The notes under the pieces were generated by a model. It saw only the letters and a program-made list of their open reading frames with translations. It was not told the DNA's origin and searched no databases. Below are positions 36,221 to 44,804 of a stretch of 64,000 bases of DNA, piece after piece (positions within the stretch are counted from its first letter, which is position 1; each line of letters opens with the position of its first letter). Source of the DNA: Mycobacterium sp. 852002-51971_SCH5477799-a. Lineage in GTDB: Bacteria > Actinomycetota > Actinomycetes > Mycobacteriales > Mycobacteriaceae. Where the stretch lies: assembly GCF_001667145.1 (NCBI RefSeq), contig NZ_LZIF01000035.1, positions 1 to 64,000 on the forward strand, given 5' to 3'. The position numbers were made by a program, and so were the translations under genes.

Positions 36221-37211
36221 GCACGTTCGCTCCTGCACACGTGCGTTGGGCCGCTTCCACGATGCGCGCCGACGACGGATATACCTGTGCTTCGAGCGCC
36301 GCCGCGGCCGGGTTGGGCACGAACCGCGCGGCGACGCGCTCGATGGGCGCGGCGAGTTCACCGAACAACTCGGTGGACAGGATTGCGGCGACTTCGGCTC
36401 CTGGACCAGCGAATTGGACCGCGTCGTGCACGATGACGGCTCGGCGGGTCCGCCGGACGGACTCGACGATCGTTTCGACGTCCAGTGGCACCAGCGTGCG
36501 CAGGTCGATGACCTCGGCGCTGACGCCCCGCTCGGCCAGCGTGTCCGCGGCGGCGAGGGCGTCGTGCACGCAGCGCCCGTAGCCGATCAGACTCACATCG
36601 GTGCCGGACCGCTTGATGTCGGCCTGTCCCAGCGGGATGGAGAAGCCGGCGTCGGTGGGGACGGGTCCCTTCTTGCCCTGCAACCGAATGGTTTCGACGA
36701 ACAGGCAGGGGTCGGGGTCGAAGATCGCCGATGTCAGCAGGCCTTTCCCGTCGCGCGGGGTGGACGGCACGATCACCTTCATGCCGGGGATGTGCATGAA
36801 CCACGCCTCCAGGCTCTGCGAATGCGTCGCGCCGGTGGCCAGCCCCGCGTAGACCTGGGTGCGAACGGTGATCGGCGCCGACGTGCGCCCGGCGGTCATG
36901 AACCGCAGTTTCGCGGCGTTGTTGATCAGCTGGTCCGCCGCGATGCCGATGAAATCCATGATCATGATCTCGGCGACCGGCAGCAACCCGTCGATGGCGG
37001 CACCGATGGCCGCGCCCAGGATCGCGGCCTCCGAGATCGGGGTGTCGAGAACGCGTTCGTGGCCGTACTTGGTGGACAGCCCCGCTGTCGGACCGGACGC
37101 GCCGGGGTCGGCGATGTCTTCACCGAGCAGGAATACCCGTTCGTCGGCCGCGAGCGCCTGATCCAGCGCGAGGTTCAGCGCCTCGCGCATCGTCATCTCT
37201 GTGTCGCCCAT
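36213..37211 (-). CDS. 2-oxoacid/acetoin dehydrogenase E1, beta subunit
   Basis: A 332-residue transketolase-like subunit. It opens with MTMREALNLALDQALAADERV and continues with LLGEDIADPG, TPISEAAILGAAIGAA and a C-terminal domain from about residue 200 (GTDVSLIGYGR, VIDLRTLVPLD). The ATG at 37211 has GAGGA seven bases upstream and is preferred to a TTG at 37217. Similarity is closest, by eye, to acetoin and branched-chain type E1 beta chains. It pairs with the alpha chain ten bases upstream. Confidence 0.93.
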   Translation of the reverse strand: MGDTEMTMREALNLALDQALAADERVFLLGEDIADPGASGPTAGLSTKYGHERVLDTPISEAAILGAAIGAAIDGLLPVAEIMIMDFIGIAADQLINNAAKLRFMTAGRTSAPITVRTQVYAGLATGATHSQSLEAWFMHIPGMKVIVPSTPRDGKGLLTSAIFDPDPCLFVETIRLQGKKGPVPTDAGFSIPLGQADIKRSGTDVSLIGYGRCVHDALAAADTLAERGVSAEVIDLRTLVPLDVETIVESVRRTRRAVIVHDAVQFAGPGAEVAAILSTELFGELAAPIERVAARFVPNPAAAALEAQVYPSSARIVEAAQRTCAGANVHG

Positions 37212-37221
37212 CGCCAAATCC

Positions 37222-38202
37222 TCAGACCGGGAACCGGATTGCCGTCGCGTACACGTCTCGGTCGAGTTCGTCCGCCGTCGGTGGATCCGCGCTCATCACC
37301 GCCTGCAGGGCTGATTCCACCGTCGCCAGTGCCTCGTCGTCGATGCGGGCGAGTTCGTCTTCGCCACACACGCCGGTGCCGGCAAGGTGGCGCCGGAAGC
37401 GTGGCACCGGGTCTGCGGCCATCGCCGCTTCGAGTTGTTCGGGAGGTATGTACGGCATCCGGTCGCCGAAATAGTGGCCGCGGAAGCGGAATGTCACGCA
37501 CTCGATGAGGGTGGGCCCGGTGCCGCCGCGGGCCCGCTGCAGCGCCGCGTCGAGTGCGGCCTTCACCGCCAGCGGGTCGTTACCGTCGACGCGCACCCCC
37601 GGCATCCCGTAACCGGCGGCCCGGTCGGCCACCCGCTCGAGTTTCATGGTGTCGCGGGTTGCTGTCATCTCGGCGTACAGGTTGTTCTGGCAGACCAAAA
37701 CGATGGGCAGGTCCCAGAGCGCGGCCATGTTGGCCGCCTCATGGAAGGAACCGGTGTTGGTGGCACCGTCACCGAAGCTGACGACGGTGACGCGGTCGAG
37801 CCCCTTGCGCTTGGCGGCCAGCGCCAGCCCAACGGCCACCGGCGGTCCGGCTCCGACGATGCCGGTCGAAAGCATCACGCCGGCCTCGGGTTTGGCGATA
37901 TGCATGGTGCCGCCCTTGCCCCGGCTCGCGCCGACCGTCCGGCCCATCATTTCACCGTAGATCTCCTCCAGCGGCACTCCCTTGCCGATGAGGTCATGCA
38001 ATCCGCGATAGGTGGTCACCAGCTGATCGTCGGGCCGCAGCGCGACACCCATCGCGGCGGCGATCGCCTCCTGGCCGCGCGACGGCCAGTACACGCACAT
38101 GAACTCGCCGGTGCTGATCCCTTTGGACAGCCGGTCGTCGGCCGCCTTCATCAGCACCATGAGCGCGTACAGGTGCCGTTGCATCGAGTGCTCGTCGGTC
38201 AT
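37222..38202 (-). CDS. 2-oxoacid/acetoin dehydrogenase E1, alpha subunit
   Basis: A 326-residue thiamine-diphosphate-dependent subunit. The ThDP motif is FGDGATNTGSFHEAANMAA and continues to LVCQNN, near residues 143-173. SRGKGGTMH and STGIVGAGPPVAVG are typical of the E1 alpha family. It oxidatively cleaves or decarboxylates a 2-keto acid or an acyloin and passes the group to a lipoyl arm. It is the second gene of the operon, 43 bp after the SDR. Confidence 0.93.
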   Translation of the reverse strand: MTDEHSMQRHLYALMVLMKAADDRLSKGISTGEFMCVYWPSRGQEAIAAAMGVALRPDDQLVTTYRGLHDLIGKGVPLEEIYGEMMGRTVGASRGKGGTMHIAKPEAGVMLSTGIVGAGPPVAVGLALAAKRKGLDRVTVVSFGDGATNTGSFHEAANMAALWDLPIVLVCQNNLYAEMTATRDTMKLERVADRAAGYGMPGVRVDGNDPLAVKAALDAALQRARGGTGPTLIECVTFRFRGHYFGDRMPYIPPEQLEAAMAADPVPRFRRHLAGTGVCGEDELARIDDEALATVESALQAVMSADPPTADELDRDVYATAIRFPV

Positions 38203-38245
38203 CGCGCAGTCCCGTTGTGGTGCAACCCGATCGGTGACACTGCCG

Positions 38246-39109
38246 TCATGCGCCCGACCACGGCTTGACCTTGAGGAAACCGCCGCCGTCCACCCGGAGT
38301 TGCTGGCCGGTGATATAGCGGGCGGCGTCGGATGCGAGGAACAGCACCGCCTCGCTGATGTCCTCGGGCTCGACGTAGGGGATCGGCATCGCCTGGACGA
38401 AGGGAAAGATGGGTTCGGCGTCCTCGCGGGTCGGCTCCTTCAGGTCGGGCCGGAAGGCACGGTACATCGGCGGGCTGTGCAACATGTCGGTGTTGACGTT
38501 CGTCGGATGCACCGCGTTCATCCGGATGGAGAACGGGGCGAGCGCCAGGGCGAAGTCGTTGACGTAGTGCGCGGCAGCCAGTTTCGCGAAGGCATACCCG
38601 GCTCCGCCGGGGCCGCCGTCGATGCCGGTGGTGTTCATCGACGACATGAAGGCGGCGTTGGAACCGATCACCACGATCGACGCGCCGGCCTCGAGGTGCT
38701 TGAGGCTGGCATGGACGAGGTTGAGCACGCCGACCAAATCCACGTCCACCGCGTCGGCGAAGGCCTTCGGTGGCAGGCCCGCGGTCAGTGGGCAGATCCC
38801 GGCGTTGGCCACCACGACATCGAGGTGGCCGAACTCGGCGACGCCTTCGTCGATGGCCGCGGACAGGGCGACGCGGTCGCGGACGTCGGCGATCGCGGTG
38901 TAGGCGCGCTGCCCCTCCTTTTCCACCAGCCGCGCCGTTTCATCCAGGTCCTCGGGGCGGGCCAGGGGATACTCATTGGTGTCGATGTCCGTGCAGAGGT
39001 CCACGGCAATGATGTCCGCGCCTTCGGCGGCCAGCATTCGCGCGTGGGAGCGGCCCTGACCGCGCGCGGCGCCACTGATCACGGCCACCTTGCCCGTTAC
39101 CCTGCCCAT
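38246..39109 (-). CDS. SDR oxidoreductase, mycofactocin-coupled type
   Basis: A 287-residue SDR, first gene of the eight-gene operon. Motifs: SGAARGQGRSHAR near residue 12, VANAGICP near 95 and the catalytic YAFAK near 175. It shares the GQGRSH motif and family insert with the SDR at 2469-3305 and is likewise probably a mycofactocin-linked alcohol dehydrogenase. It probably makes a ketone or aldehyde used by the following enzymes. Confidence 0.92.
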   Translation of the reverse strand: MGRVTGKVAVISGAARGQGRSHARMLAAEGADIIAVDLCTDIDTNEYPLARPEDLDETARLVEKEGQRAYTAIADVRDRVALSAAIDEGVAEFGHLDVVVANAGICPLTAGLPPKAFADAVDVDLVGVLNLVHASLKHLEAGASIVVIGSNAAFMSSMNTTGIDGGPGGAGYAFAKLAAAHYVNDFALALAPFSIRMNAVHPTNVNTDMLHSPPMYRAFRPDLKEPTREDAEPIFPFVQAMPIPYVEPEDISEAVLFLASDAARYITGQQLRVDGGGFLKVKPWSGA

Positions 39110-39345
39110 CGCCCGTCCTTCGTCCGTGTGTCTACACCACGACCCGCATTGGGGCCCAACGCCATTCGCTGCATCGGCTGAGATTGCGGCGGGAATGAAT
39201 CGACTGCTCGCCCCTCCGCACCGGATTACGGCACGCGGTCACCGCGGCGGGCGTCGAGCTGAGACCTTCCGTCGGCTCCATCGCATCTCTTCCACGAAAA
39301 ACTGCGCTGACCTGCAGATGGGCTATCACTACGCCCAAGACTAGC

Positions 39346-39356
39346 TAGAATATCTA
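39346..39356. promoter_or_regulatory. AT-rich palindrome in the divergent promoter region
   Basis: TAGA-ATA-TCTA is a short perfect inverted repeat in the only AT-rich stretch between the divergent SDR operon and the CoA-transferase gene. It can be a -10 box, an operator, or both. Confidence 0.35.
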
Positions 39357-39392
39357 AAATAGCAAGGAATGGCCCCGACGAGGGAGTTGGCG

Positions 39393-40625
39393 ATGTCTGG
39401 CGTGCACGAAGGAGTCCTTCAAGGTGTGCGAATTGTCGAATTGGCCTCGTGGACCTACGTGCCCTCTGCCGGTGCCGCCCTGTCGGACTGGGGTGCTGAC
39501 GTCATCAAGGTGGAAGGCGTCGCCACGGGCGATCCCGGGCGCTCGCTGGTCGTCGGCGGGTTCACCCGGGAAGCGGCCCGCCCGGATGCCGACTTCATTC
39601 TCGAGCTGGGCAACCGCGGCAAGCGCAGCATCGCCATCGACATCAAATCGGAAACGGGTCGCGCGCTGTTCGGCCGGCTGTTGGCCAGTGCGGATGTGTT
39701 CTTGACCAATTGGCTGCCCGGCGCGCTCGAACGGGCCCGGCTGACCGTCGAGGACATCCGCTCGTTCAACCCGAAGATCATCATCGCGCGCGGGACCGGC
39801 CTGGGGGTCCGCGGTCCCGATCGCGATCGCGGCGGATTCGACGCCGCGACGTATCTGGCGCGCGGCGGGGTCGCCTACACACTCACGCCGTTCGGCAGCG
39901 AGACGCCCGCGGTCCAGGGGCCCGGCTTCGGTGACTTGCAGGGCGGGGCAACGCTGGCCGGTGGGGTGTGCGCGGCGCTGTTTCATCGGGAACGCACCGG
40001 CGAACCGGCCATCGTCGACTCCTCGCTGCTGGCGCAGGCGATGTGGTCGATAGCGCCGTCGATTTCGGCCGCCGACTTCTTCGATATCGATGGCATTCCG
40101 GGTGCCCCACCGGGCCTGGCCATCAATCCGCTCGTCAACCGGTACAAGACCAAAGACGGGCGGTGGATCCAGCTGGTGTTTTTACAGCCCGACAAATTCT
40201 GGGCGGGCTTCTGTCGGCGCATGGGCCTGGCGGAACTGGCCGACGATGAGCGATTCGTCCCGTCCGGCAACTTGATCGCCAATGCGGCGATGGCGACCGA
40301 GCTGCTGGCGAATACTTTCGCGCGTCACGACCTTGCGCATTGGCAGGCGGTGCTCGAGGACGAGCCCGGTGTGTGGGGCGCTCTGGCCACCCCGCGCGAA
40401 ACCCTCAACGACCCGCAAGTCGAACCGAACGGGTACGTGGTCACCAACGTCGACGACCAAGGCGAGAAGTACCGAATCGTTGCCGCGCCAGTGCAATTCA
40501 ACGAGACTCCACCGACCCCCGCGCGTGCCCCGGAGCACGGGCAGCATACTGAGGAGATCCTGTTGGAACTCGACATCGATTGGGACGACATCGCGAAGGC
40601 CAAGGCGGCCAAGGCGATTCTCTAG
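39393..40625 (+). CDS. Family III CoA-transferase (CaiB/BaiF)
   Basis: A 410-residue single-domain CoA-transferase. The start GVRIVELASWTYVPSAGAAL and GADVIKVEG identify the family; GNRGKRSIAIDIKS and FLTNWLPGALE follow. The ATG at 39393 has GGGAG six bases upstream; an ATG at 39369 is in frame but has poor spacing. It is divergent from the eight-gene operon and may supply CoA thioesters to it. The C-terminal DIAKAKAAKAIL is an unusual Ala/Lys-rich end. Confidence 0.92.
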   Translation: MSGVHEGVLQGVRIVELASWTYVPSAGAALSDWGADVIKVEGVATGDPGRSLVVGGFTREAARPDADFILELGNRGKRSIAIDIKSETGRALFGRLLASADVFLTNWLPGALERARLTVEDIRSFNPKIIIARGTGLGVRGPDRDRGGFDAATYLARGGVAYTLTPFGSETPAVQGPGFGDLQGGATLAGGVCAALFHRERTGEPAIVDSSLLAQAMWSIAPSISAADFFDIDGIPGAPPGLAINPLVNRYKTKDGRWIQLVFLQPDKFWAGFCRRMGLAELADDERFVPSGNLIANAAMATELLANTFARHDLAHWQAVLEDEPGVWGALATPRETLNDPQVEPNGYVVTNVDDQGEKYRIVAAPVQFNETPPTPARAPEHGQHTEEILLELDIDWDDIAKAKAAKAIL

Positions 40626-40646
40626 CACACCCGATGCATCCGACCA

Positions 40647-40658
40647 GCAATTAATTGC
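40647..40658. other. Perfect 12-bp palindrome after the CoA-transferase gene
   Basis: GCAATTAATTGC is fully self-complementary and starts 22 bp after the stop codon, 240 bp before the ANTAR-like gene. It could be an operator for the downstream gene or chance; no T-run follows. Confidence 0.35.
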
Positions 40659-40896
40659 GCTGCTTCACAGCCTTTTTCGATACCGCGTGTCGCGAATTTC
40701 TTGATGAGCAACCGATTCCGAAACGGTCACGGCCGGGTCTCAATGTCAAGGGTGGACTGGCACAACACGGCGGATCCGCAAATCATTGGCCAGGGCGCCT
40801 TTTGGGGATTGCGGCCGCGACGAAGTGTACCGCACAAATTCCTGCCGCTATGCGAGTAGCGGTTTCGCAAGGGCGCAGCAGGAGGTATCACACAGC

Positions 40897-41184
40897 ATGA
40901 CGACGAACTGGGTCCCCGCCCAAACTTCTTGTGGCCCGAATTCCGGTCGCATCCTCGACACCGCGCGGGGCATTCTCATCGGCCTTCGCCGGTGTCCTTC
41001 CGACGCCGCCCTGGACGAATTGCACAGCGCCGCGATACGGCACAAGGTACCGGTATTCGCCATGGCGTGGGCACTGGTCCACCTGGCGGGCGACGGCGAG
41101 AAGACTCCCAGCTTCGTGGACGCGCAGTCCGCGGCCCGGCATGAGTGGGGTGCGCTGTTCAAATCCGCCGCCCTGACCTGCTGA
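40897..41184 (+). CDS. Small ANTAR-domain-like protein
   Basis: A 95-residue protein. Residues 18-62 (RILDTARGILIGLRRCPSDAALDELHSAAIRHKVPVFAMAWALV in pattern) match the ANTAR fold: a first helix with a conserved ARGILxG, then two short helices. ANTAR domains bind paired RNA hairpins and prevent termination. Here there is no receiver domain in front, so it is either a free RNA-binding protein or part of another response pathway. It stands alone, with a strong hairpin after its stop codon. Confidence 0.7.
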   Translation: MTTNWVPAQTSCGPNSGRILDTARGILIGLRRCPSDAALDELHSAAIRHKVPVFAMAWALVHLAGDGEKTPSFVDAQSAARHEWGALFKSAALTC

Positions 41185-41195
41185 GGCGCCAAGAC

Positions 41196-41238
41196 GTTGG
41201 GGCGGCCGAGCTTCGAGGGGGTGCCCGGCCGCTCCAAC
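41196..41238. terminator. Strong hairpin between convergent genes
   Basis: A 13-base-pair stem (left arm 41196-41208, right arm 41226-41238, core GCGGCCG / CGGCCGC) with one G-U pair and a 17-base loop. It starts 12 bp after the ANTAR-like gene and precedes the end of the convergent DUF4407 gene. It is the clearest terminator-like structure in the window, though without a T-run. Confidence 0.6.
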
Positions 41239-41294
41239 TGAACACTCTCAACAGAGTTCGGACGCTGGCGCTTTGGGTTTTGGATAGCGGCAGG

Positions 41295-43124
41295 CTATTT
41301 CGGCGGCGGCAGTTGGCGCGGACCGTCCGGCGAATCCAACTCGGGGGGCCCGTCCCGCTTCGTCAGCGCCCGCCGACGGCCCTCAGCGGATTCCACCGAC
41401 AGCCGTCCCGCCTCATCTCCGGACCGCCGCGGCGGCAAGGACGAATGGAACTCGCGACCCGGCAGGCTTCGGTGTGCTCGACCGCCGGGTGATTGCCGTG
41501 ATGAGGACACGAATTCCGATTTCGCCGAGCCTGTTTCAGTGCTCGCGGGGTGCCCGGACAGCTGCGTGTCCGATGCCTCCGAGCTGACCGCCACCTTTCG
41601 AGAGCGCTTGAGCGTGAACGTGATCTCTTCGGTTTCTTCGAGGACGCCTTCGAACGCCTGGCGAGCGGTGCGCAGTGGCGCAGTGGTGGTGTCGATCACC
41701 TTCGCCACGAACGGCGGCACCAGCGGGCGAATCCAGCGGGCCGCGGCCCTGGTGGCGTCCGGGATCGACGGGATCAACGGGGCATTCCGTTGCTCGTGAG
41801 CTTCGACCTCGCCGGCCGGCGACAGGGGAGCAGGCAGGTTCTCCCGAACAGCGGGGGTGTGGACAATGTCTGCGGCCGGTTCCGAGGCGGGCACTGGGGT
41901 GATCGCCCGGCTGGCCGCCTCGGCTTCGGCGGCGATCGGCAGATACACGTCGTCGTCACCCGGCTCGACGGCCCGGTACGACGGCGCATGCCGCGCAGCG
42001 TCCAAAGCCTCGGAGACCCGGCGGCGTTGCCGGTCGCGATCGATCTCGGTCTGCGCCTCAATGGCAAGCCGAGCCTGCGTCAGTTGATGCTCGGCCCAAA
42101 GGATTTCGGCCTCGCGGCGCACCTCGGCGCGCTTGACCGCGATCGCGGTCTCCGCCTCGAGTTCGGCTCGTTCGCGCTCGGCACGCGAGGATGCACGCCG
42201 ATCGTGGGTGGTCTCACCGCGCCACAAACCCAGGATCACCGGCGTCACGTAGAGCAGGACGCACAGCACGATCGTCACCAGTCGCAGGGTCATCGCGCCA
42301 GCGTCGGCGGAACTGAGGTCGTTCATCGCGACCCAACGTGCGCCAAGGCCGCGGCCTGCATTAGTCACGACACCGTCGCGTGCATTGCGCAGCGCTAGCT
42401 CTTCTCGTGAAATCCTGGCGTCCAGGTCCGGTGCGCGGCTGTCCCGCGTCGCCAGCGCGGTGTCCAATTCGTGTTGGGCATCCGCGAGAAGCTCGTTGGC
42501 CGTACGTGTTTCCGGCCCGGCACCGGGATCACCGGTGATCCGCGTCTGCGGGCAGCCGGGCGTGGGATGGTATTCGCAGCGGGCGACGACCAAGGCTTTG
42601 TCCTGGCGATCATGGGCCTGCACGACCGCGTTGTCGAGCTCCGAGCGGGCCGCCCTGGATTGCTGCAGGGACGCTGACGCCTGCGCGACGGCGGGTGCCG
42701 ATTCGGCGGTGCGCAACGCTCGTTCGTCGAGACGATGGTCGATCGAGCTGGACAGAATGACCAGTGCCGCAAGTTCACCGACGACGACGCCTACCGTCGC
42801 CGCCACCGCGGCGCGGCCCACGACACCGGGGCGGCTCAGTTGCGGCCCCGGGATCGTGCCTCGGGCGACGACGCCGATCAGCAGGCCGAAGACGAGGGTC
42901 AGCGGCACGACGGTCGGCAACGGCCAGCCGGCCGACTCGCTGACCGCCAGGGTCGCGATCAGCCAGGCCAGCACCGCACCCAACAACACGACCGCGCCGG
43001 CGACGGCGTGGGCAGACCGCTCGTGGCGCTCGCCCAGCTCGCGCCGCTGTCCGCCGCCGAGCCAGATGAGGATCTCCGACACCTGGGCCAGGCCGGTGCG
43101 CCGTTCATTTACTTCCTGGGGCAT
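41295..43124 (-). CDS. DUF4407 membrane protein (Rv1779c-like)
   Basis: A 609-residue protein with hydrophobic segments near residues 43-62, 70-88, 105-125 and 250-270. A charged helical region (AERERAELEAETAIAVKRAEV and on) near residues 280-360 is a probable coiled coil. The C-terminal 200 residues are low-complexity and polar. The fold pattern and position (left of a DUF2505 gene and malQ) match Rv1779c of M. tuberculosis. The ATG at 43124 begins MPQEVNERRTG. Function unknown. Confidence 0.85.
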   Translation of the reverse strand: MPQEVNERRTGLAQVSEILIWLGGGQRRELGERHERSAHAVAGAVVLLGAVLAWLIATLAVSESAGWPLPTVVPLTLVFGLLIGVVARGTIPGPQLSRPGVVGRAAVAATVGVVVGELAALVILSSSIDHRLDERALRTAESAPAVAQASASLQQSRAARSELDNAVVQAHDRQDKALVVARCEYHPTPGCPQTRITGDPGAGPETRTANELLADAQHELDTALATRDSRAPDLDARISREELALRNARDGVVTNAGRGLGARWVAMNDLSSADAGAMTLRLVTIVLCVLLYVTPVILGLWRGETTHDRRASSRAERERAELEAETAIAVKRAEVRREAEILWAEHQLTQARLAIEAQTEIDRDRQRRRVSEALDAARHAPSYRAVEPGDDDVYLPIAAEAEAASRAITPVPASEPAADIVHTPAVRENLPAPLSPAGEVEAHEQRNAPLIPSIPDATRAAARWIRPLVPPFVAKVIDTTTAPLRTARQAFEGVLEETEEITFTLKRSRKVAVSSEASDTQLSGHPASTETGSAKSEFVSSSRQSPGGRAHRSLPGREFHSSLPPRRSGDEAGRLSVESAEGRRRALTKRDGPPELDSPDGPRQLPPPK

Positions 43125-43351
43125 GAGACTGAAAACACCTCCACCATCAAGCCTCGCAGGCGACCGCCCGACACTTCGAATCGAAGCGCCCCGCCTGTGA
43201 TGCGCTTCACAAACCTGCGGGATTACGCAGATCGCCCCACCGGGCGTCGATCGGCTTTGCTGGTCCTGGAAGAGGGCATCTGACGCGGGATTCGAGCGAC
43301 GCGAGCAGATCAACGACCGTTCCGGCAGGCGACATGAGACGGTATAAGCCT

Positions 43352-43909
43352 ATGACGAATCACGATTATGTCACCTACGAAGAGTTTGGCCGCAGGTTCT
43401 TCGAGGTCGCCGTTACTCCGGAGCGGGTCGCCGCCGCACTCGCCGACATCGCCGGCACCGAGTTCGCCATGGAGCCGATCGCGCAGGGGCCGGGACGGAT
43501 CGCCAAAGTCAGTGCCAACGTCAAAATTCAAGAGCCCCGGGTGACGCGCCGGCTGGGCGACAGCATCACCTTCGTCATCCACATTCCGCTCTCCATCGAC
43601 CTGCTGGTCGACCTATGGCTCGACAAGCAGCGCTTCATGGTCTCCGGGGATATTCAATTGCGCGCGACCGCGCGAGCGGCCGAACCCCTGTTGCTGATCG
43701 TCGACGTCGCCAAACCGCGGCCTTCCGATATCACCGTCAACGTCTCGTCCAAGTCGATCCGTGGCGAGGTGCTGCGAATCCTGGCCGGCGTCGACGGCGA
43801 GATCCGGCGATTCATCGCGCAATATGTCGCCACCGAGATCGACGCGCCGCAGTCGCAGGCGGCCCAGATCATCGACGTGTCCCAGCAGCTGGAGCAGGTC
43901 TGGCCCTGA
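43352..43909 (+). CDS. DUF2505-like protein (Rv1780-like)
   Basis: A 185-residue soluble protein beginning MTNHDYVTYEEFGRRFFEVA. The pattern, with an N-terminal F(FE)VAVTPERV and an amphipathic C-terminal helix (EIRRFIAQYVATEI), fits DUF2505, an SRPBCC-like family. Position between the DUF4407 gene and malQ matches Rv1780. It is divergent from the DUF4407 gene, 227 bp away. An in-frame ATG at 43334 would add six residues. Function unknown. Confidence 0.82.
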   Translation: MTNHDYVTYEEFGRRFFEVAVTPERVAAALADIAGTEFAMEPIAQGPGRIAKVSANVKIQEPRVTRRLGDSITFVIHIPLSIDLLVDLWLDKQRFMVSGDIQLRATARAAEPLLLIVDVAKPRPSDITVNVSSKSIRGEVLRILAGVDGEIRRFIAQYVATEIDAPQSQAAQIIDVSQQLEQVWP

Positions 43910-43990
43910 GCGGGCCGGCACAGGAATACGCGCGACGGCGTCGGGGTACCCAGCCAAGGTTGTGCGTTCTGATCGCCAGGGAGGAAGACG

Positions 43991-44419
43991 TTGGCTCGCG
44001 TAAATGTCTCGGTGTCGTCGCAGGTGGAACCGGAAGCCGCTTGGAAGCTGGCGTCCGACCTGGATCGATTCGACGAGTGGATGACGATTTTCGCGGGGTG
44101 GCGGGGGCCCGTGCCCGACACGATCGAGGAGGGCACCTGCGTCTCGTCATGCGTCAAGGTCAAGGGCTTCCGCAACGTCATCCACTGGAAGGTCACCCGC
44201 TACGACGAGCCTAAAGCGATCGAGCTGCAGGGACGCGGGCGCGGCGGTATCCGCCTCACGGTGGCGATGACGGTCACCGATGATCACCCCGGCTCGACGT
44301 TTCGCCTCACCGCCGACCTCGGCGGCGGGTTACTCAGTGGGCCGGTCGGGGGTTTGGTCGCCCGCGTTCTGCGCTCCGATGTGCAGAAGTCCGTGGACAA
44401 CCTCGCCTCACTGCGTTAG
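43991..44419 (+). CDS. SRPBCC (polyketide cyclase/START-like) protein
   Basis: A 142-residue protein of the helix-grip fold: ARVNVSVSSQVEPEAAWKLASDLDRFDEWM is followed by strands and the final helix SDVQKSVDNLASLR. The TTG start at 43991 is supported by GGGAGGAAG with good spacing. Such proteins bind hydrophobic ligands or act as cyclases or toxins of the Ratio-A type; ligand unknown. It lies 81 bp after the DUF2505 gene. Confidence 0.85.
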   Translation: MARVNVSVSSQVEPEAAWKLASDLDRFDEWMTIFAGWRGPVPDTIEEGTCVSSCVKVKGFRNVIHWKVTRYDEPKAIELQGRGRGGIRLTVAMTVTDDHPGSTFRLTADLGGGLLSGPVGGLVARVLRSDVQKSVDNLASLR

Positions 44420-44427
44420 CCGCTGCG

Positions 44428-44703
44428 TCATCGGAGTCGCCGGCCGAGGACCCAGTTCCGCTCGGCATCGCGGCTTCGCCTGCCGTCCATCGCAAGCCAG
44501 GACAGGCCGGCCCCGAACGCGAGCATGGAGATGATGGCGGAAACAACTCCCGCGTGGGCCTCGCCAAGGGCGAAGTTGGTCACGCACACCGCGAACGCCA
44601 GTGCGGCCGCCGCGACGACGAGGAGCCCGGGTGTCCGCGCCTCGGCCGATCGGTGGACGTCGCGGTCAGCGGTCCGATCGTGGTCGACGGGGCTGTGCCT
44701 CAT
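44428..44703 (-). CDS. Small two-helix membrane protein
   Basis: A 91-residue protein with two hydrophobic segments near residues 26-45 and 50-68 (GLLVVAAAALAFAVCVTNFAL and GVVSAIISMLAFGAGLSWLAM by pattern) and charged ends. The ATG at 44703 has GGAG six bases upstream. It resembles small mycobacterial stress-induced membrane proteins such as the UsfY type, but I cannot confirm this. Function unknown. Confidence 0.7.
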   Translation of the reverse strand: MRHSPVDHDRTADRDVHRSAEARTPGLLVVAAAALAFAVCVTNFALGEAHAGVVSAIISMLAFGAGLSWLAMDGRRSRDAERNWVLGRRLR

Positions 44704-44804
44704 TGGCGTCTCCTCTGCTGTCACATCCGTTACGACCGATGTGTTGGAGCTACCCGAAAGGCCGTTGGGACAAACGACTTGGCGTAGGTGAGTGCAGCCG
44801 CGGC

